Source: Bacteroidales bacterium (GTDB lineage: Bacteria; Bacteroidota; Bacteroidia; Bacteroidales; Muribaculaceae). From it: a stretch of 16,547 bases of DNA. How positions within the stretch are numbered: the stretch's first letter is position 1; each line of letters starts with the position of its first letter. Under the pieces are notes generated by a model, which was given only the letters and a program-made list of their open reading frames with translations, was not told the DNA's origin and made no database searches. This document shows, piece by piece, positions 1-7,353 of this stretch. The stretch is from positions 1-16,547 of the forward strand of contig JAAVGX010000067.1 of the NCBI GenBank assembly GCA_014800065.1, in the 5' to 3' direction. A program made the position numbers and the translations under genes.

Positions 1-42
1 ATGCACGTTCGGCCACATTGTTACAATAAATCCCTGAAAATC

Positions 43-74
43 AAAAAAATGTACGGACATCGCTCCGCGATGTC
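43..74 (-). terminator. Candidate hairpin terminator downstream of the universal stress gene
   Basis: On the minus strand an 8-base perfect stem (GACATCGC / GCGATGTC, positions 56-74) with a 3-base loop is followed, after 6 bases, by a run of seven T. The gap between stem and T-run is longer than in a textbook Rho-independent terminator, so function is uncertain. It lies about 185 bases beyond the stop codon of the universal stress protein gene and could end its transcript or belong to a gene outside the window. Confidence 0.45.
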
Positions 75-138
75 TCCAACGCCCTCCCCAAGCGCCCCGC
101 AAAAGCAACACCGCGCAAGCGGTACTTTGTCTTTGGCC

Positions 139-154
139 CCGAGCTTCAGCTCGG
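139..154. repeat. Small perfect hairpin
   Basis: CCGAGCTTCAGCTCGG forms a perfect 7-base stem with a 2-base centre. It sits in the 258-base non-coding stretch at the left edge, which also holds a dispersed repeat (191-233) and a candidate terminator (43-74). I see no convincing gene in positions 1-258; the short open frames there have no recognisable protein features. Confidence 0.4.
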
Positions 155-190
155 ACTACACAAATAGAGCAAATCCCGGAAAGCGCCTGG

Positions 191-233
191 CTAAGCCCGT
201 GAGCAGTGGCTCAGGGAACACTGCGGCAAAGAG
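191..233 (-). repeat. Dispersed hairpin-forming repeat, copy 1
   Basis: Read on the minus strand, this 43-base stretch aligns with positions 15449-15491 of the plus strand in about 40 of 44 columns, with one single-base gap on each side. The centre can fold: TGAGC pairs with GCTCA around a 4-base CACT loop, and CCC pairs with a following GGG. It begins about 25 bases after the stop codon of the universal stress gene, in the sense orientation of that gene. Function is unknown; possibilities include a REP-like intergenic repeat, a 3' RNA element or a trace of a small mobile element. Confidence 0.7.
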
Positions 234-258
234 TACTCAACGCACATCCAACTGGAAC

Positions 259-1356
259 CTACACTGGTATAATGAGCATCGGAATATCGGTGTGGAATAG
301 CAGATTATGTGCCAAACCGGAGTTGAACAAACGATTGAAGCTATTGCGACGCTTATTCGGAATCACAACCAAATCGAAGTTGCGCTCTTGTCGCAATTCA
401 TTGAAGCGTTTTTCACTATCCTCAACCGACACCGGTACATTATCGAATGTAAAGTTCGGAAAATGATCCATGCAATAGTTACAAAGATGCTGAGTAGCTC
501 TCCCTGCAGCAGAATCAAAGAAACGGCGTGGTCGTGGCACCGGAAGCACTGTCACACGCATCATGTGCGAGCCGAAAGAACGATAAAGGGCATCCATAGC
601 TAAAATATCATTCTGGTCTAACCCACTGAAAAACACCACCTCACGAGGCGTAAATTCAGCTGCTTCCAGATTTTCGGGTATCGAGAGGACTGTATGACCC
701 TCTTCAAGCACTTCGGCAGTGACACTACCGATCATATCGTGCTCTTTTCGTGCACTCGTACGCGTACCCATGATGATCAATTTAGGCGCGTGGGCTCGTG
801 CGTACTCCGATATGGCATCTTCAGGCACACCCTCTACCACTTCGTACGAAAATGGCACCGGAGAAATAACGCCTGCCTTCATGGAATTCTGAATCCGTTC
901 CACAAAGTTTTGAATAAGCATCTCGGCGTTTCTGCGCATTCCCGCCCGGGCATTCTTATCTCCCGAATCAGAGGTAAGCGTATCGCGTAACTGAATCTTC
1001 GACGTCACATAAGGGTCGATATAGGAATATAGAAGCGTGATACGTCCCCCATTGGCATTGGCAATCTTGGCCGCATGGCGCACCGACATATAGGAACGCT
1101 CACTCAAATCCACCGGAACAAGAAAGTTGTGACGGTCCTCCTCGGAATCGTTTGCTTCAAATAATTCCGGATTCTCGATTATTCGCAAAGCAAGCGCCAG
1201 GTCATCTTCGTTGATGCGAATACGCACACCCGACGTAAGACCCGGAAGAGAAAGGTTGACATTGGCCAACTCAACCTCAATTCCCTCGTTCTCAAGCCTG
1301 TTACGCAAGCGAACTGCTTTCTCGTAAGTGTGGATAGCAACGGTTATGAATGCCAT
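259..1356 (-). CDS. Universal stress protein (UspA family), with N-terminal DUF2007-like region
   Basis: This 365-residue protein appears cytosolic, with no signal peptide or membrane segment. Residues 1-65 resemble the DUF2007-type putative signal-transducing domain (alpha-beta fold with GIEVELANVN at 25-34). Residues 77-227 form a UspA domain, starting FLVPVDLSE and containing IMGTRTS (195-201) and IGS (209-211), where nucleotide-binding Usp proteins have G-2x-G-9x-G(S/T). The second glycine of that motif is absent, so ATP binding is uncertain. Residues 235-365 look like a second, degenerate Usp repeat ending in MLIIPV. Tandem Usp proteins are usually stress-induced in other bacteria. It follows a terminator-bounded helix-turn-helix gene, so it probably has its own promoter, though no clear TAnnTTTG site was found on its coding strand. 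Confidence 0.85.
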   Translation of the reverse strand: MAFITVAIHTYEKAVRLRNRLENEGIEVELANVNLSLPGLTSGVRIRINEDDLALALRIIENPELFEANDSEEDRHNFLVPVDLSERSYMSVRHAAKIANANGGRITLLYSYIDPYVTSKIQLRDTLTSDSGDKNARAGMRRNAEMLIQNFVERIQNSMKAGVISPVPFSYEVVEGVPEDAISEYARAHAPKLIIMGTRTSARKEHDMIGSVTAEVLEEGHTVLSIPENLEAAEFTPREVVFFSGLDQNDILAMDALYRSFGSHMMRVTVLPVPRPRRFFDSAAGRATQHLCNYCMDHFPNFTFDNVPVSVEDSEKRFNELRQERNFDLVVIPNKRRNSFNRLFNSGLAHNLLFHTDIPMLIIPV

Positions 1357-1376
1357 AAGATTTAGTATAAGATGTC

Positions 1377-1421
1377 TTTATAACTTACTAACGGTTATAT
1401 TTGAATACTTATTTATATTGA
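1377..1421 (-). repeat. 45-base AT-rich direct repeat, copy 1
   Basis: On the minus strand this segment matches 9332-9376 at 38 of 45 positions without gaps. The shared core includes AAGTATTCAAAT, TAACCG and AGTAAGT. This copy begins about 20 bases upstream of the universal stress gene start. The complementary strand contains TATATTTG, fitting the Bacteroidota -7 consensus but without a suitably spaced TTG, so I do not call it a promoter. Function unknown; it could be a regulator-binding site or a repeat remnant. Confidence 0.6.
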
Positions 1422-1453
1422 AAAGCCCGCGACGGAGAAAACCGAACGCGGGC
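1418..1453 (-). terminator. Rho-independent terminator of the small helix-turn-helix gene
   Basis: On the minus strand GCCCGCG pairs with CGCGGGC (1425-1431 with 1447-1453), with an inner CGG/CCG pairing, and is followed directly by TTTTC. It starts 21 bases after the stop codon of the gene at 1475-1732. It separates that gene from the universal stress gene and implies separate transcripts. Confidence 0.8.
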
Positions 1454-1474
1454 ATAATTCATTGCGTACTTGAA

Positions 1475-1732
1475 TTATTCGGCATCCTGTTTCTGGAGGA
1501 TTTCAACTGCCATATCGTAGATGGTGGTATCATCGAGTACTACGATGCCACCGTCGGGACCCGGTTCGATGTGGATGCCGCAGTTTTTGCCGAATTCGTA
1601 ATTGCTACCTCCGAAATAATTGCGGACGGTCTGTACGGTGGTGTTGAGACGGTCTGCTATCTCGCGCATAGTTCCGTCGGGGAGGCGGTCCTTGAGGCGA
1701 CGGAGCTCGTTGAAGGTGATGGTCTTAGTCAT
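1475..1732 (-). CDS. Small helix-turn-helix DNA-binding protein
   Basis: An 85-residue protein. Residues 20-42 (DGTMREIADRLNTTVQTVRNYF) read as a helix-turn-helix, with a first helix MREIADRL and a recognition helix TVQTVRNYF. The C-terminal part has an acidic strand-rich segment (IEPGPDGGIVVLDDT, 56-70) and a final helix. I recognise the architecture as common among small conserved Bacteroidales proteins but do not know its targets. It has its own promoter (1775-1806) and terminator (1418-1453), so it is a single-gene unit. It might regulate the neighbouring bat or stress genes or itself; the palindromes upstream are candidate operators, but this is inference. Confidence 0.75.
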   Translation of the reverse strand: MTKTITFNELRRLKDRLPDGTMREIADRLNTTVQTVRNYFGGSNYEFGKNCGIHIEPGPDGGIVVLDDTTIYDMAVEILQKQDAE

Positions 1733-1774
1733 ATCTCAGTCATTTAGGGTGAATGATACGTTGTTTTTGTGTTA

Positions 1775-1806
1775 CTAAATTACCACCATTTTTTGGGGAT
1801 ACCAAA
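1775..1806 (-). promoter_or_regulatory. Bacteroidota-type promoter of the helix-turn-helix gene
   Basis: On the minus strand TTTG (1803-1806), a 20-base spacer and TAATTTAG (1775-1782) match the Bacteroidota pattern TTTG / TAnnTTTG with one mismatch. The expected start of transcription near 1768 gives a leader of about 36 bases before the ATG at 1732. The -33 element overlaps one arm of the inverted repeat at 1803-1856. Confidence 0.65.
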
Positions 1807-1856
1807 CAATTTGAAAAGTTTTTTTTATGTTTTAAAACATATTATCGAATTGTTTG
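1803..1856. repeat. Nested inverted repeats between batE and the helix-turn-helix gene
   Basis: CAAACAATT (1803-1811) is the exact inverse of AATTGTTTG (1848-1856). Between them lies a perfect 14-base palindrome, ATGTTTTAAAACAT (1827-1840), next to a run of eight T on the plus strand. The location after the batE stop suggests an AT-rich transcription end for the bat operon, or an operator for the adjacent regulator, since the outer arm covers its -33 element. Neither role is shown by the sequence alone. Confidence 0.5.
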
Positions 1857-1877
1857 CCTTAACTCTCACATTTATAC

Positions 1878-2654
1878 TCAAATACGCTCAACATCAGAAG
1901 CGCGTACCCAAGCTTTGGTGCTATTATTCAATTTGATATTGAACCATTTTGGTGACACGGGGTCGTCCGGAGTGGCGACGGAATCAATAATTTCTACTCG
2001 CGTGCCTTCATGAATGGTCACTACCTTATCCTTGCCCGACTTGGCTCCACGTGGTGCTGAGGTGAGCTGGGTGGAAGGAACAATCACCACCGCACTCTCA
2101 TGGCTTCTTGCCAGCGCAGCTGCATCGCAGGCCATGTACACCAAGTAGATACATACGAAAACAAGCGTCACACCTCCGAAGAATCCGATCTTACGGTAGC
2201 GAACTTGGCCCGCAAAGATATAAAGACCAACGGCCCCAAGCAGGAGAATGAACACAGCCAAAGCCAAGTAAGCCCACGCGTTGGCGCTCATTCTGCTCAT
2301 TATTCCGGAGTGCATCTTCTGCAGCACATTGGTGTCATCCTCAAGTTTATCTGCTATCTTCGACTTTACATAGCTCAGATTCGTACGCGCATCGGCATGC
2401 GAAGGATCCAGGCGCAAGGCTCGTTCATAATTAAGAATCGCCTTGCCGGTGTTGTCATTGCGATAGTAGGCATTGCCGAGATTATAATAAATATCGGCCG
2501 ACACGCCATCTTCTGCTATGGATTGATGGTACAAATCAATAGCATGGCGATAATCCTCTCCATTGTAAGCCGAATCAGCCAACTGTGCAGTAGTTGCCGC
2601 AGACGCTGATAGCACTATGGTGAAGATATATAATATGATAGCGAAGCGTTTCAT
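1878..2654 (-). CDS. batE: BatE: TPR membrane protein with SH3-like C-terminus
   Basis: A 258-residue protein counted from the ATG at 2654. An in-frame ATG 27 bases earlier exists, but MKRFAIILYIF begins a natural signal peptide or anchor, and the later start leaves 10 bases after batD instead of an overlap. Residues 22-90 carry TPR repeats (AYNGEDYRHAIDLYHQSI, then IYYNLGNAYYRNDNTGKAI). Two membrane helices follow (about 126-147 and 156-178), then an SH3-like domain (about 188-258) containing KWFNIKLNNSTKAWV. This order is typical of BatE. It closes the bat operon and probably serves as a protein-interaction subunit of the envelope-bound Bat complex. The exact biochemical role of BatE is not established. 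Confidence 0.88.
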   Translation of the reverse strand: MKRFAIILYIFTIVLSASAATTAQLADSAYNGEDYRHAIDLYHQSIAEDGVSADIYYNLGNAYYRNDNTGKAILNYERALRLDPSHADARTNLSYVKSKIADKLEDDTNVLQKMHSGIMSRMSANAWAYLALAVFILLLGAVGLYIFAGQVRYRKIGFFGGVTLVFVCIYLVYMACDAAALARSHESAVVIVPSTQLTSAPRGAKSGKDKVVTIHEGTRVEIIDSVATPDDPVSPKWFNIKLNNSTKAWVRASDVERI

Positions 2655-2664
2655 TCTTTGTGTA

Positions 2665-4479
2665 TTATCGGGTTTTGGCATCTTCGATATTCTTGATGGC
2701 GTCGGAGGCGTTGTTATAGAGTTGAATCATTTCCTGCTCGGAATGATTGGGTGTGAAGCGAGCCATTTCACATTCATCCAGCACATTGAGCACATTGGCG
2801 ATTTCTTCGCTGTTCAATCCATAGTCACTCAACTTTTCTGATACATTATCACGGGTAAGCTGTGAGGCGGAAATTGCAAGCTTGTCGCTGATATAGCCCC
2901 AAAGTGCCTTCGCCAAAGAGGCATAGAAGGCATCGCTCTTACGTTCCTTCATGAAGCCGTGGGCTTCTTTGAGTCGCTTGGTGGCTATCTTGCCGGCCTT
3001 GGCAAGCTTCCGTCCGGCAACGTCGGCATTGAGGCGTATCTGACGTCGATACAGGAACACTAAGCCCACCAATATCAGAGCGGCAATAACGTAAGCGGCC
3101 CAATACAGTGAACTTTCAATAGCGTAATTAACAACCTTGTACTGGCTGTTGGCTCGGGTAGGATGGATATGAAGTATATCATCTATAGCTTCCTCTACCT
3201 TCGACTGCGCCGGAGCTACAGGAGAGTTGGCGCCTCGAAGAACCTTGATGGGCATATCCGCCACTTCTACGGTAACATACTCCTTCTTTGCAGGGTCGAA
3301 GTACACAAACGGCACACCCTCGATGGTGAAGTTACCAACTTCCTGAGGAACAATGGTAAATTCCGTGGAGTAAGTTCCGGACATATTAGATCCTCCGCCA
3401 ATCACCTTGGCATCGATATTGCTCTTGGGAGTGTAAGTGTCAATACCTGCGGGGAATTGAACTACAGGCTCATTGAGGAATTTGACGTTGCCCGTTCCTT
3501 TGATTGTATAGGTATACACCGAAGCCTCGTTGGTACGCATAAGCTCGGGATCAAGCGAGGTGGAAACACTGAACTGCCCCACTGCTCCGTTGAAATTCGC
3601 GGGTCGTGGCTCCGGCAGGGGCTTGACATCAATGGTAGCCGCATTTGATGTTGTGGTAATGGCGCGCTCCACAGGGCGTTGGGTGCGGAAGAAGCCCATA
3701 TTAACCGTCTCATACATCACAATGGTCACATCGTAAGTACCGGAATTTACACTGAGTTTACCCGATTTCTGTGGATAAAGCAGAAGTCGCTTGAGCACGG
3801 CAGTATGATAATTCTGCCCATTGTAATGCTCTATCGACGACTCCATTGCCACAGGCAATTCCTCGCTCAGGAAGCCCTCGAAGGCCGGCTGAACTGTGGG
3901 TAAAAACGACGATATATCATGCTTGGTATACACCTTGATGGTAGCCACAACCGGCTCCTGCTCATACACGGAGTTCTTTGAAAAAGAGACTCTCACCAAC
4001 AAATCTGAAGCATTTACACTACCCTGTGGAGCTCCACCCTGCTGTGAAGATTGTCCTTGTGATGAACCCGGAGTCTGAACCGGCTCGTCTGTGGGCAAAA
4101 TCTCAAAAGATGCCGAACGCGAGGTCAGAGTCTTTCCCTCACATGAAATAGTCAGCTCCGGCACCGTCACCTTTCCGGGAGTATCGGCACGATAAGTAAA
4201 AGTATAATCAATGCTGCGTGATGAACTCATCCGACCGTTGATTATCTGCGTGCTCTGCATCGTAGAGGTCGCCGGACCATAAAGGAGCGTACAACCATTT
4301 AGATTGGGAGCCGCCGGCGGATTGGCCTCACCATCCGACAAGCGGAAAGTAAGACTGAAGTTTCGCCCTTGAATCACATTGCGGGGAGGCACGATGGAAA
4401 AAGTGGGATTCTGAGCCCACAATTGACCTGCACAGGCCAATACCATCACCATAAATAATATGAAACGATTTATCCGCAT
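2665..4479 (-). CDS. batD: BatD: oxygen-tolerance (BatD) family membrane protein
   Basis: A 604-residue protein counted from ATG 4479; a GTG directly upstream at 4482 is in frame, but the ATG two bases after the batC stop is the more natural start. It has a signal peptide (about 1-23, cleavage after LWAQ), several beta-rich Ig-like regions outside the membrane (about 24-130, 160-290 and 300-415), a Gln/Gly/Ser-rich linker (about 135-155), one membrane helix near 458-478, and a cytosolic tail of about 120 residues. The opening FSIVPPRNVIQGRNFSLTF and the GKVTVPELTISC stretch fit the BatD family. It probably forms the periplasmic part of the Bat assembly with the vWA proteins BatA and BatB. Confidence 0.93.
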   Translation of the reverse strand: MRINRFILFMVMVLACAGQLWAQNPTFSIVPPRNVIQGRNFSLTFRLSDGEANPPAAPNLNGCTLLYGPATSTMQSTQIINGRMSSSRSIDYTFTYRADTPGKVTVPELTISCEGKTLTSRSASFEILPTDEPVQTPGSSQGQSSQQGGAPQGSVNASDLLVRVSFSKNSVYEQEPVVATIKVYTKHDISSFLPTVQPAFEGFLSEELPVAMESSIEHYNGQNYHTAVLKRLLLYPQKSGKLSVNSGTYDVTIVMYETVNMGFFRTQRPVERAITTTSNAATIDVKPLPEPRPANFNGAVGQFSVSTSLDPELMRTNEASVYTYTIKGTGNVKFLNEPVVQFPAGIDTYTPKSNIDAKVIGGGSNMSGTYSTEFTIVPQEVGNFTIEGVPFVYFDPAKKEYVTVEVADMPIKVLRGANSPVAPAQSKVEEAIDDILHIHPTRANSQYKVVNYAIESSLYWAAYVIAALILVGLVFLYRRQIRLNADVAGRKLAKAGKIATKRLKEAHGFMKERKSDAFYASLAKALWGYISDKLAISASQLTRDNVSEKLSDYGLNSEEIANVLNVLDECEMARFTPNHSEQEMIQLYNNASDAIKNIEDAKTR

Positions 4480-4481
4480 CA

Positions 4482-5306
4482 CTACCAGGGTTTATCTGAT
4501 TGACTACGTCCGCCTGCAGGAGTTTCCTGCTCCTGCACTTTCTTGCGGGTTGAATTCTCTTTGTTTTGCATGGACTGCAGAATTTGCTGAGCACTCTGTG
4601 TCATGGGTTGCTGCTGCTGTTGTTGCTGCTGCTCCTGCTCTTGCTGCTCTTGTTGATCCTGCTGTTGCTGCTGTTGCTGCTGTTGTTGCTGGTCCTGTTG
4701 ATTCTGATCCTGATTTTGGTCCTGATTCTCCTGCTCCTGCTTCTTAAGCTGGGCCAAACGAAGATTCTCTCGAGCGGCCATATCATCGGGCTTCATGCGC
4801 AGTGCTGACTTATACATGGCAATACTGCCATCGTACTGCTCGTCATTGAAAAACATATTACCCAGGTCGTAATATGCCATCTGGGCTATTTCAGGATCAT
4901 ATTTTTTTGCATCCTCAATCAGACCCGACCATAGTTGGCGAGCCTGCTCACGAGGATCATTTTCAGTACCCTTATTGTCATCTGAAGCCAGATTGACCAG
5001 TGTCCGGGCCTTGTTGAAGCGGGCGCGTATTGAGCCCTCATTTACCTGAAGGGCCTTGTCGTAAGCCTCAAGCGCCTGATGATACTGCTCTTTTTCGTAG
5101 TAACTGTTACCCGAACGGATATAGTTGCGCTCGGCTTTATAACTCCGGGAGGGCGTGTTGTACTCGCTCTGAACTTCGGGAGCACTTGTCTCTGCTGGAG
5201 CTTCTGCAACGGGTGCATCAGGATTGAGCGAAATATCGCTCTGCCCGTATGCTCCAAATCCGAAGCACGCAAGCATCACCAGCGCTGAAATTATAGTCTT
5301 TTTCAT
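4482..5306 (-). CDS. batC: BatC: exported TPR protein with glutamine-rich tail
   Basis: A 274-residue protein. Residues 1-21 form a signal peptide (cleavage near AYGQ). TPR-type repeats occur at about 58-105 (AERNYIRSGNSYYEKEQYHQAL) and 142-187 (AYYDLGNMFFNDEQYDGSI). Residues 190-233 are almost entirely Gln with Asp, Glu and Asn, followed by a short C-terminal part ending in KPW. The ATG overlaps the batB stop codon as ATGA, indicating translational coupling. BatC proteins are thought to be periplasmic scaffolds of the Bat complex. The long Gln tract is unusual in degree but Gln-rich tails are familiar in this family. Confidence 0.9.
   Translation of the reverse strand: MKKTIISALVMLACFGFGAYGQSDISLNPDAPVAEAPAETSAPEVQSEYNTPSRSYKAERNYIRSGNSYYEKEQYHQALEAYDKALQVNEGSIRARFNKARTLVNLASDDNKGTENDPREQARQLWSGLIEDAKKYDPEIAQMAYYDLGNMFFNDEQYDGSIAMYKSALRMKPDDMAARENLRLAQLKKQEQENQDQNQDQNQQDQQQQQQQQQQQDQQEQQEQEQQQQQQQQPMTQSAQQILQSMQNKENSTRKKVQEQETPAGGRSQSDKPW
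4608..4739 (-). repeat. CAG/CAA codon tract encoding the BatC polyglutamine segment
   Basis: About 44 codons consist mainly of CAG and CAA mixed with GAC, GAG and AAC. The longest uninterrupted Gln run is eleven residues. The trinucleotide repetition could slip during replication, changing the tract length in frame. The complementary strand gives a spurious open frame of leucines. Confidence 0.85.
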
Positions 5307-6349
5307 TTGGAACCTCCTTTTCCGTCCTTTTCAGACTCTTTGGTGAAGAAATTGATTCCACGGAGCCAGCTGATTTTACGGTTCACCACAATGCTGTCGA
5401 TAAGAAGGAATATCAGAGCAATAGCGGCAAAGGTGGGAAATTGCTCAGCTGCAGCTGTATATTTTATAGTGTTGAATTCCGATTTTTGCAGTTTGTCAAG
5501 CTGGGAAGTAAGCTCTCCTAATGCAGAAGGCGAAGCACCGTTGACGTAAATACCATCACCGGCCTTGGCAATCTCCTGAGCAAGTTCCTCATTGAGGCGT
5601 GTCACAACGGGTGTACCCTCGGGAGTGGCAAATCCCGGAAGTACGGCTCCCTGAGCCGTGCCCACACCGATAACATCGATCTGAATACCGTTTTCAGCGG
5701 CAAGCTTTGCCGTCTCGATAGCCTGACCCTCATGATCCTCGGCATCTGTGATGAGTATGATAGCCTTACGCATATCTTCAGCAGGCGAAAAACCGTTCAT
5801 GGCCATCTTCATGGCGGTAGAAATATCTGTACCCTGATTGGTAATCATCGAAGGCGAAAGTTCCGACAGATACATCTTGGCCGAATAGAAATCCGATGTC
5901 AGCGGCAACTGAACCTTGGAGTTGTTGGCGAAAATAACCAATCCCACCTTGTCGTTGTGAAGGCGGTCGATAAGTTTTTCAAGCAAAAGACGTGCGCGGT
6001 CAAGTCGTGAGATACCATCGTGACGGTCGGTCGACGATGCAAGCATTGAGTTGGAAACGTCGAAGGCAATCATTACCTCAATGCCGGCCGCGGTCTCCTG
6101 CTCTTCAGAACCTCCCGAGCGTGGACGTGCCACCACTATCACCAAAGCCGCAAGGGCTATCAGTGCAAGGGTTATCTTCACCGCCGGGGTATAGCGCGAG
6201 GCATCCGGCATCAGCGATGCAATCACTTCCGGACGTCCGAACTTACGCAACTTCGCCTTACGGGCCATTCGAGCCAGCAGGTACAGCAACGCGAAGCCCG
6301 GCACCAGGAGCAACAGATATAAATAATGTGGATTTGCAAAATCAAACAT
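5303..6349 (-). CDS. batB: BatB: membrane-anchored von Willebrand A domain protein
   Basis: A 348-residue protein with two N-terminal membrane helices (about 8-26 and 57-75), a vWA domain (about 90-285) and a C-terminal membrane helix (about 306-324). The metal-ion-dependent adhesion site is complete: D97-x-S99-x-S101 (DVSNS), T174 in NQGTD and D202 in ITDAED, so metal-dependent ligand binding is expected. The family forms membrane complexes with BatA and a MoxR ATPase. It starts 14 bases after batA and ends in the ATGA overlap with batC. The vWA domain lies between the N- and C-terminal helices as in other BatA/BatB proteins. Confidence 0.93.
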   Translation of the reverse strand: MFDFANPHYLYLLLLVPGFALLYLLARMARKAKLRKFGRPEVIASLMPDASRYTPAVKITLALIALAALVIVVARPRSGGSEEQETAAGIEVMIAFDVSNSMLASSTDRHDGISRLDRARLLLEKLIDRLHNDKVGLVIFANNSKVQLPLTSDFYSAKMYLSELSPSMITNQGTDISTAMKMAMNGFSPAEDMRKAIILITDAEDHEGQAIETAKLAAENGIQIDVIGVGTAQGAVLPGFATPEGTPVVTRLNEELAQEIAKAGDGIYVNGASPSALGELTSQLDKLQKSEFNTIKYTAAAEQFPTFAAIALIFLLIDSIVVNRKISWLRGINFFTKESEKDGKGGSK

Positions 6350-6363
6350 AACTTTCTACTTTA

Positions 6364-7350
6364 TCAGGGAATAGAACGTAGAACGGTGTAACGCAGAGCC
6401 AGTTCAAGAACAAGGCAAGCCAAAGCAATCAGAGCCCAAGGCATATAGAAATCCTCTGTATGAGAAAAATGCCGCACATCCATCTGTGTCTTTTCAAGTG
6501 CATCAATTTCTGTGAACACATCTTCCAGAACACGATTTCCGGTTGCTCGGAAATACTTACCGCCGGTAGTTTCTGCAATAGTTTTCAGTGTACCTTCATC
6601 TATCACAACAGGCTGAGGTGTGAACTCTATACGCCCCGTCAATGTGCGCGTGGGATAAGGCGCGGACCCGTTGGTTCCTACTCCGATGGTGTAGATTTTA
6701 ACACCTAATTCCTTGGCAACCTCCGAAGCAGTGATCGGAGCCACCACACCGGTGTTATTACTACCGTCGGTGAGCAAAATGATACTTTTGCTTTTGGCTT
6801 TACCCTCCTTCAGGCGGTTAAGAGCTGTGGCAATACCATCGCCGATTGCCGTACCATCCTCCAGAACATTCATATTCAGGTTCTGAAGATACTGGAGCAA
6901 CTGAGTGCGGTCAACTGTCATAGGAACTCCGGTAAGTGATTCTCCGGCGAAAATCACAATACCGATATTATCGCTCTCGCGCCCCGAGATGAACTTGGCG
7001 GCAACATTCTTCGCGGCCACAAAACGGTCCGGGTCAAAGTCGCGAGCCATCATTGAGGACGATACGTCCAGCGCAATGACGATATCTGTGCCCTCGGTGG
7101 ACGTGGTACGCCAGTTGTCGTGAGCCTGCGGACGGGCAAGCACCACAATCAGACACGCCACCGTGGCACATCGGAGCAGGAAAAGGAAGTGGCGAAGATA
7201 TTGCTTCCAGGAGCGTGGTAACCGCGCAAAGGCCTGCGTGCTTGACATGGCCATCGTTGCCTGGCTGTTGCGCTGCTTCAGCACGTACCAAACAATCATG
7301 GGCACAAGTACCAATAAGGCCCAAAGGAAGTGGGGATGAGCAAATTGCAT
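6364..7350 (-). CDS. batA: BatA: membrane-anchored von Willebrand A domain protein
   Basis: A 328-residue protein with N-terminal membrane helices (about 8-24 and 54-72), a vWA domain (about 88-290) and a C-terminal membrane helix (about 304-322). The metal site is intact: D95-x-S97-x-S99 (DVSSS), T167 in EDGTAIGDG and D195 in LLTDGS. It pairs with BatB, a paralogue of the same layout. The start lies 3 bases after the stop of the upstream DUF4381/BatD-like gene. In Bacteroides fragilis the bat genes were named for a contribution to aerotolerance; the molecular function is still inferred from MoxR-vWA systems elsewhere. Confidence 0.93.
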   Translation of the reverse strand: MQFAHPHFLWALLVLVPMIVWYVLKQRNSQATMAMSSTQAFARLPRSWKQYLRHFLFLLRCATVACLIVVLARPQAHDNWRTTSTEGTDIVIALDVSSSMMARDFDPDRFVAAKNVAAKFISGRESDNIGIVIFAGESLTGVPMTVDRTQLLQYLQNLNMNVLEDGTAIGDGIATALNRLKEGKAKSKSIILLTDGSNNTGVVAPITASEVAKELGVKIYTIGVGTNGSAPYPTRTLTGRIEFTPQPVVIDEGTLKTIAETTGGKYFRATGNRVLEDVFTEIDALEKTQMDVRHFSHTEDFYMPWALIALACLVLELALRYTVLRSIP

Positions 7351-7353
7351 GTC

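Noticed and set aside
1..300. Open frame running in from the left edge on the plus strand
   Set aside because: It shows no domain character, overlaps the end of the universal stress gene and runs through a repeat and hairpins; I treat it as non-coding.
1396..1403. TATATTTG on the plus strand as a promoter (same in TAAATTTG near 9350)
   Set aside because: No TTG lies at the required distance upstream in either copy, and transcription would run against the neighbouring genes.
2655..2681. Nine extra N-terminal residues for BatE from an upstream ATG
   Set aside because: They would precede a clear signal peptide and force overlap with batD; the ATG at 2654 fits better.
4566..4808. A plus-strand open frame encoding long leucine runs
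   Set aside because: It is simply the complement of the CAG/CAA tract of batC.
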